Below are positions 19,806-30,903 of a stretch of 64,000 bases of DNA, in pieces; within the stretch, counting starts at the first letter, position 1, and every line of letters starts with the position of its first letter. The notes beneath the pieces were generated by a model, which saw nothing but the letters and a program-made list of their open reading frames with translations, made no database searches and was not told the DNA's origin. The DNA comes from Escarpia spicata (Eukaryota; Annelida; Polychaeta; Sabellida; Siboglinidae). Where the stretch lies: NCBI GenBank assembly GCA_963995525.1, contig OZ023213.1, positions 18,363,965 to 18,427,964 of the forward strand, written 5' to 3'. Made by a program: the position numbers and the translations under genes.

Positions 19806-20155
19806 CGAACCTATCTCTTAACATGGAGAAATTTACCTATCTTTTAACATAGGATTTGTAGGGCTAAAAAATAGGGGTAAATTGGTACCTCAAACTAAAA
19901 AAGTCGTCGTATCCCTGTACGATAAATTGATTTGACGTTTAACATGGACATATTTTCCTATCCTTTAACATGTGGACAACCTCCTATCTTTTTAACATGG
20001 GACAGGAACTACTTTTCCAAGCTCATTTGCATAACTAACCACGCCCATAATTACCAAATAAGGACATTTATGCTAATGAGGCGAGCTCATTTGCATACCA
20101 TGATCTCTCGACACTTGGCGCACCATTGAGGAAATCCTTATCTTTTAACATGGGA
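19806..20155. repeat. Six dispersed TATCTTTTAACATGG motifs and octamer pair
   Basis: CCTATCTTTTAACATGGGA-like copies start at 19810, 19836, 19934 (partial), 19957, 19983 and 20136. Between them, GCTCATTTGCATA occurs twice (20020, 20084), containing the ATTTGCAT octamer. There is no open frame. It may be a transcriptional control region of the Polinton end or of the adjacent retroelement. Confidence 0.7.
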
Positions 20156-20238
20156 TTTCCTCATGGACGCGCCAGCATGCGCGCTGATTAACCTATATTA
20201 CTACTGTCACAGTATATGAGGCTAAACTTCCAGAGACC

Positions 20239-23200
20239 ATGGGTTGGACTATGACCATTCCGATTACCATTAAGGGTAAGAGAATATCAGCAGTGGTCGA
20301 TACGGCCGCTCAAGCAACAATAATCAGTGAGGAACTCCTTAAGAATCTTAACATTCCTGTTCAGTCAAATTCGAGTATTGGCGTACGAGGTGTAAGGGCA
20401 CATCCAGACAGAAGGGAAATTACTCTCCCAACTTCCCATTCAAGTAGGGAAGAATCACTATCCTGTAGATATATTGGTAATGGATACAACAGACCCATTC
20501 ATAGTGGGGTTAGACCTCCTGAAATCGGTGGGGAAAGTTTTAGACATTAATGCCAATATAGTCATGATAGGCGACGAGGTAATACCTGCAACTATGAAGC
20601 GGAATCTGTCCAATGAAGAAGTTGTTATCTGTCGAGTAAAACTATGTAGAAAAACAACTATACCACCAAACACGTGGACGAATGCTTAAATGTCACATGG
20701 GTAATGCAACAACTGGCGATTTTGCCATCGAACCGGTCCACAGACATAAACAAGTATGGATCCCAGATTCAGTGACAAACGAGGGTAACATCATAAACAT
20801 ATGTGTCATGAACCTCACAGATAAACCAGTCACGATACCCGCTAAGGAGTTGTTGGCGTGTGCCACTGAAATTTCGGGTCAGTCTGAGGGGATATCGTCA
20901 AATATGGTCCCAAATCAGGATATTGATATACACAGCGAAGAGGGAAGTAAAACAGACATGGTAACCGATCAACCAATTACGCTATCAGCTTCTCATTCCG
21001 TTCCACCAAACTCAGAAAATTCTGTAGACAATCAGGCGCTATGTCAGAGCCGGCTGTCAACAGAAATAACTGATAGTTTATTGGATATGCCCAATGATGA
21101 AACAGAACTAACAAAGCTCAATACTGTGCTAATGCCAAGTCAGGCTCTATGCCAGAGCCGGCTAACATCAAACCCTAGTATCGGAACACCTTTGTCAAGT
21201 ATAACAGCTAAACATGAGCTAGAGGAAGATGACTGTTGGAAAACAGCTCCACATGTACAAGAATTATACCAAAGATCAATTGTACAACCCAATGAATCAG
21301 AGTCTGAAGATCTGAAGAAATTATTATTGGACTATGAGGATGTATTTGCAAAGCACGACTTAGACTTGGGTAAATACACAGCCACTACACACCGTATTCA
21401 TACTGGTGATGCGGCTCCTGTAAAGATGCGGATGAGGGTTTTCAAAAGGAAGAGGAGACTCTGTTACAATCCATACTGGAACAGGGAATTATACAGCCAT
21501 CGGAGTCTGAATGGGCTGCCGCACCAGTTATCGTGCGTTAGCGGTGTGGAGGATTACGCTATTGTGTAGATTTCAGGAAACTAAACTCTGTAACCCAGAA
21601 GGATGCATTCCCAATACCCTTAATTGAAGAATGCCTAGATAATTTGGAGGGTAATCAATATTTTAGCACACTAGATATGGCTAGCGGATATTGGCAAATA
21701 AACGTTGAACCAGAAGATCGCCACAAGACAGCGTTTATCACCAGATATGGCCTCTTTGAACACGTTAGAATGGCACAAGGATTATGTAATGCACCAGCAA
21801 CTTACCAGAGAGCAATGAATCGGATATTGAAGGGTATGGTTTGGAAGAACGTGTTGGCCTATTTGGATGATGTAATCGTTTTGGGAAAGGAATTTCAAGA
21901 CCATATCGACAATCTACAACAGACTTTAGATCAGTTTCGTACATACAAAATGAAATTGAAACCACGAAAATGTGCACTTTTTCAAAGAGAGGTAGAATTT
22001 TTGGGACGAAAAGTAGGTTGTGAAGGTGTTGGCATTACACAAAGTAAAATCGAAACTGTGTTAAATTGGCCAGTCCCGAGTAACAAAACGGAAGTTGAAT
22101 CATTCCTGGGGTTCGTCAATTATCACAGGGATTTCGTCCCAGATTTTGCAAAGAAAGCAAGTAGTTTGTACGAGTTAACAGGATCAAACAAGACACTCAA
22201 TTGGTCGGACAATCAGCAGGAGGCTTTTGAAACTCTACAAAAATCTATGATAACAGCTCCTGTTTTAGCATATCCTAATTCATATGATACTTTCATTTTG
22301 GATACCGACGCCTGTAATTTGGCTGTTGGAGCGGAATTGTTACAGTTGCAAGATGGCGTGGAACGAACCATAGCATATGGCAGTCACATTTTAACACCAA
22401 CTCAAAAAAAGTATTGTACCACACGAAAGGAATTGCTTGCCGTGGTTACTTCTTAAAACCAGTTTAGGTTCTATCTCCTCGGGAAACCGTTTGTAGTACG
22501 TACTGACCTTAACAGCTTGACTTGGCTAATGAGCTTTAAATACACTGAAGGACAACTCGCTAGGTGGTTAGAAGTAGTTAGTCAGTTTGACATGAAAATC
22601 CTGCATCGTCCAGGTAAATTACACGACAATGCAGATGGGTTGTCACGAATTAATTTAAGCGGAGAGCAGTGTCACTATTACGAGACTGGAAGAGATTTAG
22701 CCACTTTACCATGTGGTGGTTGTAGGTACTGTACTAAACTACACGCTAGTTGGGATAGGTTTGAATCCCATATCGATGACGTAACACCATTAGTAGTACG
22801 GTGTGTCGATGTATCTCCGACTGTAGATTTCGATGAAGCTAGTTGAGCGGATATCAGATCAAAGACACAATTGCGCGAAGAACAGTTAGACGATGCTGAC
22901 ATTAAGCCAGTATTCATGTGGTTAGAGAACTGCGAGGAACCCTCGCCAAATGAGTTGTACAATCATGGAATAGCCACTAAACATTTGTGGAGTCACAAAG
23001 ACAGATTAAAAATACGCGATGGAGTTCTATACTACGAATGGGTAACTGATGGAGGCTCCCGTCGGCGCCTAAAGTTAGTAGTCCCAAAATCAATGAGGGA
23101 AGAAGTACTAAGATTATCACATGATATTAAATCTGCATGTCACCCAGGCCAGAAAGAAACAGATACACGGGTACGTCGGTCTTTCTTTTGGCACGGGATG

Positions 23201-23668
23201 GGGACGGATAGTAGGTTATATGTGAGCACATGTGCAACTTGTAATAAGAACAAGAAACCTCGTGTTAAACCGAAAGCAGCCATGCAGAATTATCATGCAG
23301 GTATTCCGATGGAACGCATACATTTATACATACATTTATACAACATACGGGGACGTAGAAGGGACAAGTCAAAGGTAGTCCACCATGATCGACTTCGTCT
23401 CTGCAACGACAGGTTCATACCTCTCTGTGCCAGGAGGGTATGCCAGAAAATACCTAAATCTGACGACACTTTGCCATACGATGGTAACGAGTTAGATCTA
23501 ACTCTAATCAGGACTGCGGAGAGGGAAGTAGAAAGTACGAACGACGATGTTAGGTCACAAAAATCAGGGGAACATACCTCACCACATCTATCCACATTAC
23601 CACCTATACACTCGAGTCGAGGTCGGGCTATTACCAAACCTCTCAGATATAATGATTACGAGTTGTAA
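20239..23668 (+). pseudogene. pol: Gypsy-like pol remnant (protease-RT-RNase H-integrase)
   Basis: The protease active site reads AVVDTAAQATIIS (Asp-Thr-Ala) at about 20295, with GLDLLKSVGK after a frameshift near 20460. RT spans about 21540-22200 with STLDMASGYWQINV and the catalytic box LAYLDDVIV (intact YLDD). RNase H shows DTDACNLAVG and, after a TAA near 22454, RTDLNSLTWL where His is replaced by Leu. The integrase zinc domain shows HDIKSACHPG to CATCNK. The DDE core is deleted between GIPMERIH and a C-terminal KVVHHDRL segment. Frame breaks also occur near 20690, 21450 and 22846. The element could not integrate by itself. Confidence 0.9.
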
Positions 23669-23689
23669 CCTTATACTGAACACACATAG

Positions 23690-23720
23690 TATAAATGAAT
23701 GTTTTATTTAGAGATGTCCG
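23690..23720 (+). promoter_or_regulatory. Possible promoter before the zinc-finger/TatD frames
   Basis: TATAAATG at 23690-23697 lies 22 bp after the pol stop. No clear initiator is seen 30 bp downstream. A short frame from ATG 23714 (about 47 codons) leads into the zinc-finger frame with a +1 shift near 23840. Confidence 0.3.
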
Positions 23721-23837
23721 TGGGCGTTGAAGCAGTACTCTGCATAGAAGCAGAAGGTGACACCAGTTTCCTGTGGGATGACGTAAAGATGCCGGGAATT
23801 GTGAGGAGCCAGTCGGCTCCCGCCCTCGACTTCACGC

Positions 23838-24335
23838 ATGGGAAAAGGTGGGCATGATCGTTTTTGTCCTGTATGTGAAGAACGAATCTTTACGAGACTT
23901 AAACGACATGTCGAACGCGAACATCTCCCATGGTGGTTTTCACTAATGAAGTGTTGGTCGTGCAAACAATCAGTGACGTCGGCCTGTTTCCTTCGAAAGA
24001 AACACAAAAATTGCAATCATTCAATTCCACAACTCAATAGCTGGATCTGGAAAGCAACCGGATTGCTACACGCCCTTGCCAAGTATCTTAACCTGCCATT
24101 CCTGGAGTTAGTTAGGAACCATGTGGCCGCACGACGAGAATGGTATCCTTGGGATCAAGGTGACTGTACCCTCTCGTTCGAACAACGGATCGTGATGAGA
24201 ATGTGGGAAGCCGGTAATCGCCTAAATCTGAGTAACATCGATTCGTTGACCATCACACCACCGGCCTCGGTGGCGTGTCTGTTGCACTGGAAGGTGATGG
24301 CCTGCATTCTACAACACCTACCATACGACATATAA
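23838..24335 (+). pseudogene. Zinc-finger ORF in frame with TatD
   Basis: 165 codons. The N-terminus has FCPVCEERIFTRLKRHVERE followed by HL, a C2H2-type finger (CX2C-H-H), then KCWSCKQ, a second CX2C pair. The rest is a Trp-rich helical region (WIWKATGLLHAL, EWYPWDQGD) with no known catalytic motif. It ends at TAA 24333-24335, and the next 21 codons lead in the same frame to the TatD Met, so the two were probably one zinc-finger-TatD protein broken by one nonsense codon. A 47-codon frame upstream may be a further N-terminal extension. I recall multi-copy zinc-finger/TatD genes in invertebrates but cannot check this. Confidence 0.65.
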
Positions 24336-24398
24336 CAACAAATAAAATCGTCAGACGTAGAGTGCAATTACAGTGGCCATCCCGTTAATCTGAGGTGC

Positions 24399-27300
24399 GT
24401 GCCGGCACTCGGACAAATGATAGATAGCCACTGTCACCTAGATATTCTTTTCAAGAGGTATCGGGTTGACGGTCTGTCAACCCTGATTGACAAGGTAAAA
24501 CCTGCATGGAATCTCCATTACGTTGTGGGGAATTACGTGTTCCCTGAGCACTGGCACACGCTACAACTACACATCGATAGTCATGATGGCATATACGCCA
24601 CAATCGGCCTTCATCCACACGTCGCATCCACCAACAGCCACCATGACAGACACCTAAGCACCATGGATACATTACTCCGCCATCCCAAATGCGTTGGTGT
24701 GGGAGAAATTGGCCTCGATTATCATCGACACCAGAGATCAAAGGAGCGCCAGAACCAACGGCAGATGTTGGTGCCACAGCTTAAATTGGCTGTCAGGCAT
24801 GCCAAACCCGTCGTGATCCATCTACGGCCATGCAGGAACGATAATGCAAACCAGTGCTTGGAGGATTGCCTGAACATAATGACGGAAGTCCTCCCAAAGA
24901 CGCATAAAGTGCATGTCCACTCCTTTTGCGGGAGTAAAGGGGATATCACGGCATGCTTGCGGGCATTCCCCGAAGCGAAATTTGGTCTGTCTGGCATCCT
25001 GCTGAGAGTAGGATGTGGAGGAGTGAAGGAGGAGGAGGAGGCGGTGTGTCTGGCACCCTGCTGAGAGTAGGGTGTGGAGGAGTGAAGGAGGAGGAGGAGG
25101 CGATGTGTCTGGCACCCTGCTGAGAGTAGGATGTGGAGGAGTGAAGGAGGAGGAGGAGGCGGTGTGTCTGGCACCCTGCTGAGAGTAGGATGTGGAGGAG
25201 TGGATGAGGAGGAGGAGGCAGTGTGTCTGGCACCCTGCTGAGAGTAGGATGTGGAGGAGTGGATGAGGAGGAGGAGCCGGTGTGTCTGGCACCCTGCTGA
25301 GAGTAGGATGTGGAGGAGTGAAGGAGGAGGAGGAGGCGGTGTGTCTGGCACCCTGCTGAGAGTAGGATGTGGAGGAGTGAAGGAGGAGGAGGAGGCGGTG
25401 TGTCTGGCACCCTGCTGAGAGTAGGATGTGGAGGAATGGAGGAGGAGGAGGAGGCGGTGTGTCTGGCACCCTGCTGAGAGTAGGATGTGGAGGAGTGAAG
25501 GAGGAGGAGGAGGCGGTGTGTCTGGCACCCTGCTGAGAGTAGGATGTGGAGGAGTGAAGGAGGAGGAGGAGGCGGTGTGTCTGGCACCCTGCTGAGAGTA
25601 GGATGTGGAGTAGTGAAGGAGGAGGAGGAGGCGGTGTGTCTGGCACCCTGCTGAGAGTAGGATGTGGAGGAGTGAAGGAGGAGGAGGAGGCGGTGTGTCT
25701 GGCACCCTGCTGAGAGTAGGATGTGGAGGAGTGGATGAGGAGGAGGAGGCGGTGTGTCTGGCACCCTGCTGAGAGTAGGATGTGGAGGAGTGGAGGACGA
25801 GGAGGAGGCGGTGTGTCTGGCACCCTGCTGAGAGTAGGATGTGGAGGAGTGGAGGAGGAGGAGGAGGCGGTGTGTCTGGCACCCTGCTGAGAGTAGGATG
25901 TGGAGGAGTGGAGGAGGAGGAGGAGGCGGTGTGTCTGGCACCCTGCTGAGAGTAGGATGTGGAGGAGTGGAGGAGGAGGAGGAGGCGGTGTGTCTGGCAC
26001 CCTGCTGAGAGTAGGATGTGGAGGAGTGAAGGAGGAGGAGGAGGCGGTGTGTCTGGCACCCTGCTGAGAGTAGGATGTGGAGGAGTGAAGGAGGAGGAGG
26101 AGGCGGTGTGTCTGGCACCCTGCTGAGAGTAGGATGTGGAGTAGTGAAGGAGGAGGAGGAGGCGGTGTGTCTGGCACCCTGCTGAGAGTAGGATGTGGAG
26201 GAGTGAAGGAGGAGGAGGAGGCGGTGTGTCTGGCACCCTGCTGAGAGTAGGATGTGGAGGAGTGGATGAGGAGGAGGAGGCGGTGTGTCTGGCACCCTGC
26301 TGAGAGTAGGATGTGGAGGAGTGGAGGACGAGGAGGAGGCGGTGTGTCTGGCACCCTGCTGAGAGTAGGATGTGGAGGAGTGGAGGAGGAGGAGGAGGCG
26401 GTGTGTCTGGCACCCTGCTGAGAGTAGGATGTGGAGGAGTGGAGGAGGAGGAGGAGGCGGTGTGTCTGGCACCCTGCTGAGAGTAGGATGTGGAGGAGTG
26501 AAGGAGGAGGAGGAGGCGGTGTGTCTGGCACCCTGCTGAGAGTAGGATGTGGAGGAGTGAAGGAGGAGGAGGAGGCGGTGTGTCTGGCACCCTGCTGAGA
26601 GTAGGATGTGGAGGAGTGAAGGAGGAGGAGGAGGCGGTGTGTCTGGCACCCTGCTGAGAGTAGGATGTGGAGGAGTGAAGGAGGAGGAGGAGGCGGTGTG
26701 TCTGGCACCCTGCTGAGAGTAGGATGTGGAGGAGTGAAGGAGGAGGAGGAGGCGGTGTGTCTGGCACCCTGCTGAGAGTAGGATGTGGAGGAGTGAAGGA
26801 GGAGGAGGAGGCGGTGTGTCTGGCACCCTGCTGAGAGTAGGATGTGGAGGAGTGAAGGAGGAGGAGGAGGCGGTGTGTCTGGCACCCTGCTGAGAGTAGG
26901 ATGTGGAGGAGTGAAGGAGGAGGAGGAGGCGGTGTGTCTGGCACCCTGCTGAGAGTAGGATGTGGAGGAGTGAAGGAGGAGGAGGAGGCGGTGTGTCTGG
27001 CACCCTGCTGAGAGTAGGATGTGGAGGAGTGAAGGAGGAGGAGGAGGCGGTGTGTCTGGCACCCTGCTGAGAGTAGGATGTGGAGGAGTGAAGGAGGAGG
27101 AGGAGGCGGTGTGTCTGGCACCCTGCTGAGAGTAGGATGTGGAGGAGTGGAGGAGGAGGAGGAGGCGGTGTGTCTGGCACCCTGCTGAGAGTAGGATGTG
27201 GAGGAGTGAAGGAGGAGGAGGAGGCGGTGTGTCTGGCACCCTGCTGAGAGTAGGATGTGGAGGAGTGGATGAGGAGGAGGAGGCGGTGTGTCTGGCACCC

Positions 27301-28461
27301 TGCTGAGAGTAGGATGTGGAGGAGTGGATGAGGAGGAGGAGGCGGTGTGTCTGGCACCCTGCTGAGAGTAGGATGTGGAGGAGTGAAGGAGGAGGAGGAG
27401 GCGGTGTGTCTGGCACCCTGCTGAGAGTAGGATGTGGAGTAGTGGATGAGGAGGAGGAGGCGGTGTGTCTGGCACCCTGCTGAGAGTAGGATGTGGAGGA
27501 GTGGAGGAGGAGGAGGAGGCGGTTTGTCTGGCACCCTGCTGAGAGTAGGATGTGGAGGAGTGAAGGAGGAGGAGGAGGCGGTTTGTCTGGCACCCTGCTG
27601 AGAGTAGGATGTGGAGGAGTGGATGAGGAGGAGGAGGCGGTGTGTCTGGCACCCTGCTGAGAGTAGGATGTGGAGGAGTGGAGGAGGAGGAGGAGGCGGT
27701 GTGTCTGGCACCCTGCTGAGAGTAGGATGTGGAGGAGTGGAGGAGGAGGAGGAGGCGGTGTGTCTGGCACCCTGCTGAGAGTAGGATGTGGAGGAGTGGA
27801 TGAGGAGGAGGAGGCGGTGTGTCTGGCACCCTGCTGAGAGTAGGATGTGGAGGAGTGAAGGAGGAGGAGGAGGCGGTGTGTCTGGCACCCTGCTGAGAGT
27901 AGGATGTGGAGGAGTGAAGGAGGAGGAGGAGGCGGTGTGTCTGGCACCCTGCTGAGAGTAGGATGTGGAGGAGTGAAGGAGGAGGAGGAGGCGGTGTGTC
28001 TGGCACCTTGCTGAGAGTAGGATGTGGAGGAGTGAAGGAGGAGGAGGAGGCGGTGTGTCTGGCACCCTGCTGAGAGTAGGATGTGGAGGAGTGAAGGAGG
28101 AGGAGGAGGCGGTGTGTCTGGCTCCCTGCTGAGAGTAGGATGTGGAGGAGTGAAGGAGGAGGAGGAGGCGGTGTGTAGTCTGAAGCTCAATAAGATCATG
28201 CTGGAGTCAGATGCGCCATATCTTCCACCACCAGGAACAACTGACCCGAACCACCCATGGAACATAATTACCGTAGCAGAGAGGGTGGCCTCGTTGAAGG
28301 GATTAACTACTGATATGGTGGTGGAAGCGAGCCGCCTGAAAGCGTGTAAATTTTACGGCCTCGATGCACGCCTCCTGTATACCATGGCGCAACATCTAAA
28401 TGGGCAATGCACACTACGCGCATACAGTAGCTTAGGACGCTTGTCGGTGTCCGGGTTCTAG
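24399..28461 (+). pseudogene. TatD-family metal-dependent nuclease, split by 59-bp array
   Basis: All TatD metal ligands are visible. MIDSHCHLD (His-x-His) is at the start, VGVGEIGLDYHR (Glu) near residue 100, PVVIHLRP (His) near residue 140 and HVHSFCG (His) near residue 170. After the array, KIMLESDAPYLPPP supplies the last Asp, followed by HPWNI and a normal C-terminus ending at 28461. TatD enzymes are TIM-barrel 3'-5' exonucleases or endonucleases. The coding sequence around the first unit (FGLSGILLRVGC...) and after the last unit (SLKLNKIM) is what one unit would encode in frame. The 53 extra units introduce stops and a net 1-nt shift, so the gene is disrupted unless spliced. Confidence 0.85.
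24991..28176. repeat. 59-bp minisatellite, exactly 54 units, inside TatD coding
   Basis: Units begin CTGGCACCCTGCTGAGAGTA and end GAGGAGGCGGTGTGT. The array is 3,186 bp = 54 x 59, with no length variant seen at the points I measured. Variation is by substitution (GTGAAGG, GTGGATG, GTGGAGG, a GTAG variant). A 9-unit (531-bp) higher-order block is duplicated: the GGAGTAGTGAAGG marker is at 25611 and 26142, and the GGAGGACGAGG marker is at 25791 and 26322. Confidence 0.97.
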
Positions 28462-28860
28462 AACATACATATCTTCTCGTGTAGATAAATTTGTGTAGAT
28501 ACATTTTGTGTACATACCTATTTCTTTATTGGAAGTGAAAAGTCATTTTCGATAAAGTCGTTTTGTTATATTATGTAACTATTGGCATATTGGGGTTGGG
28601 TTTAATCAACTGTATTAAAAGTATTATGTTGGTTTTCGGGTTTAGTTAAAATAATAATACGGAAATACCCTTTAAAAATATATTTTAGATAATTATCAAG
28701 CTATATTTGTTTAATTGTCACATTGAGCGAATTGTCTTTGTGTAGGGTGTATGCACGGTCTTGGGTAATAATCAAATGTTACATTTTGTATTATAATTAC
28801 TCGATAATTACATAATATGAAGGAACTATTTCCTGCAATACATCCCGTTCCTTTTATGAT
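28462..28860 (+). other. Noncoding stretch after TatD
   Basis: AT-rich, no gene seen. It is consistent with a 3' untranslated region leading to the polypurine tract. Confidence 0.5.
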
Positions 28861-28869
28861 GGGGGGGAA
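28861..28869 (+). other. Polypurine tract
   Basis: GGGGGGGAA directly precedes TGTAGTGCGG, the expected junction between a polypurine tract and an LTR. Confidence 0.7.
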
Positions 28870-29207
28870 TGTAGTGCGGAGCAGCACTGTAATTAGGTCA
28901 CACCCAAGATAAGTACGCACAACCGCATTACACCCTAACAATACACCCCCACACATACACCCTATAAATACCCGTGCTAGACAATAGCCAAGAGTCCGTA
29001 TTGCCGCTGCCGCCGCCGAGAAGCACAGCCCCTCATCGAGGAGACGCTCCCGTCGGCCTTCGGCCTCCGCTGCGGGTTACTCCATTGTGCCGAAGTAAGT
29101 GCCGCGCACAATAAACATTAGGTAAACACACGTCGTTACCGAGTGAATATTGCAAAGTTCGACTGTCTTGAGGTTAGTAAACGCCATTGCATTCTACTCG
29201 ACATCAG
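28870..29207 (+). repeat. LTR-like sequence (3' LTR), end approximate
   Basis: It begins TGTAGTGCGG after the polypurine tract and contains TATAAATA (28963-28970) and AATAAA (29110-29115). A CA dinucleotide that could close it lies at about 29206. No partner LTR is in the window, so the end is a guess. RTE sequence begins by 29220. Confidence 0.6.
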
Positions 29208-29219
29208 AGTTTATCCTAG

Positions 29220-30263
29220 TATGAAGAGCCCTTCCAGTACATGTCTAGTTCGTCTCTCCAACGTCTCGCCGGTCTTCCTCTAGATTGTTTCCTTTCGTAA
29301 AGTCGCCAGGTTGTGATATGCGATGTCTGTCGGTTATCTCGTAGTCTGCTAATGTGTCCTATCTAGGTCCAGTTGTCTTCTGGTGTGTTCTATCGCGTCT
29401 ATGACCTTTGCTTTCTGTCTTACCCAGATGTTTGTTTTTCTCTCCCGATATGTGATGTTAACATACTTCTTTCCATCTTTGTTTTTGCGGCTGCTAGCTT
29501 GTTCCTTGCCTGTATGGTGAGTGCCCATATTTCCGCGCCGTATGTCAACGCTGGAAGTACGCATGAGTTGAAGACTTGTCTCTTCAAGCAGGTTCCAAAG
29601 TTACCCTTGAAGATGTCGCGGTGTTTGGCGAATGCTGTCCAGCCGGCGGTGATTCTTCTTTGAATCTCCATGTCTTGGTTTTTGTTTCTGATACTGTATC
29701 GATGTGCCAGATAGACGTAGCTTTCAACGTTCTCTATCTGCGTGGTGTTGATATATATCGGTGTGTCATTTTATAGCATCACCTTTGTTTTCGAGATGTT
29801 CATTTTCAGACCTTACCTTTCACTTTGATCAGCTAGCTCCTGCAACATGCTTTGTAGTTTTTGCGGTGTAGTAGCGCATGTGTGTCGTCGGCGAAGCGAA
29901 GATGAATGATATATTCTCCGTTTATCCTCAAGCCACTGGTGTCCCAGGTCGGTCTGCGGAATATGCTTTGGAGTGTTGCCGTAAACAGCTTGGGCGTTAT
30001 GGTGTCACCCTGTCGTTCTCCTCTCTGGAAGTTGATCTTGTTGCTCTTTTTGTGTAGGTGGACTGTTACCGAGCTGTTGGTGTAGATATCTGTCAAGAGT
30101 TCGGTGTATACGTATTCTATCCTCTGTTCTTGAAGGGACATCATTCATCAGTATTGCTTCTTGAGTTTGCATCGAGTCCAAAGCCTTCACGTTGACGACG
30201 AAAGCGATGCCGAGCGGGATATTATATTCTCGGCACTTCTCTTTCAGTTGGTTTACGACGTGT
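29220..30263 (-). mobile_element. RTE-like LINE, RT fragment and C-terminus
   Basis: On minus the order is NIPLGIAFVVNVKALDS (motif A region with substitutions), then in another frame FQRGERQGDTITPKLFTATL and LRFADDTHAL (the RT FADD box), then GWTAFAKHRDIFKG, CVLPALTYGAEIWAL and KMERSML (C-terminal region). RQGD(T/S)I(T/S)PKLF and this tail are typical of RTE-clade enzymes. Several frame changes mark it as dead. It continues rightward beyond a small insertion at 30413-30520. Confidence 0.85.
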
Positions 30264-30412
30264 ATGTGGAAAAGGACTGGACGCTTTAAGAACATTTAGT
30301 GTTTTTTGATTTTCTTTATTTAATTGTTTTATCAATTTTAATGTACCTATTGTACTTTTCAGCCTCTATGGCTGCCAAACAAAGAAAATAAACTTATTAT
30401 TATTGTAACGTC
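30264..30412 (+). mobile_element. LINE 3'-tail insertion within the RTE copy
   Basis: About 150 bp ending AATAAACTTATTATTATT interrupt the RTE reading frame. The phrase GGCTGCCAAACAAAGAAAAT and the TTATT tail resemble the 3' ends of L2/Jockey-like LINEs. RTE homology resumes on the other side. Confidence 0.6.
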
Positions 30413-30520
30413 TGTCGTTAAGTACCTGCTACTGAATCTTGCTTGCTTTCGTGGTTGGTTTTCGTCGAGTGTCTTCTCTAGCCTATTCGTTAGTATCTTT
30501 GTGAGTATAATGTGTAGTTG
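30413..30520 (-). mobile_element. RTE-like LINE, upstream RT fragment
   Basis: The minus-strand translation has IILTKILTNRLEKTLDENQP, the conserved RT segment that precedes the part at 29220-30263. Confidence 0.75.
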
Positions 30521-30903
30521 TTTGATAACATATGTATGATTGCTGCTTTTAAATGAAACACACCATTTATCAGACTGAACGAAACATGGCCGTCGTTTAT
30601 TATCTAAACCGACCAACACCGGAGAAATCCGAAGTCAACGGGATCCGTCCTTAATATATAGGCTACGTATGTATATAACATGCAGGGAGCGGCTATAGTA
30701 CATCCCTCTCTACCTTCATTACTTAGTCACAGTTGTTAATTAAAGGAACATTGAACTGCAATAAAGTTTGTGACATGGATTCCTAATAAGTGTTCGTTGT
30801 GAAAACAGATGAACGCACAAACATGCCATGTTATTTAACTGAACACTTAACTAGATAACGGATATGAAGGGCAGCGATCCGCCTACACCCTTATATCGTG
30901 TAA
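30521..30903 (-). repeat. Probable 3' LTR region of third Gypsy
   Basis: No gene. On minus there is an AATAAA signal (about 30600). A 22-bp phrase with GGGCAGCGATCCGCCTACAC occurs twice (30870-30891 and 30921-30942), a 51-bp duplication spanning the end of pol. The LTR borders cannot be fixed because the partner LTR would fall in the sequence gap. Confidence 0.4.

Larger units (their letters stand above)
20200..29207 (+). mobile_element. 5'-truncated Gypsy-like element with zinc-finger/TatD module
   Basis: On plus: protease, RT, RNase H and a deleted integrase (20239-23668), then a zinc-finger ORF (23838-24335) and a TatD-family nuclease (24399-28461), then about 400 bp of non-coding DNA, a polypurine tract and an LTR-like sequence. 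Gag, primer site and 5' LTR are absent, so the left limit is approximate. The accessory frames occupy the env position. That they belong to the element, rather than being host DNA trapped between two elements, is inference from the polypurine tract and LTR lying downstream in the same orientation. Confidence 0.6.

Noticed and set aside
24722..28265. Three minus-strand open frames of more than 1,000 codons with Pro/Ser/His-rich repeats
   Set aside because: Artefact of the 59-bp array: the unit has no minus-strand stop and 59 is not a multiple of 3, so all three frames stay open. The real coding is TatD on plus.
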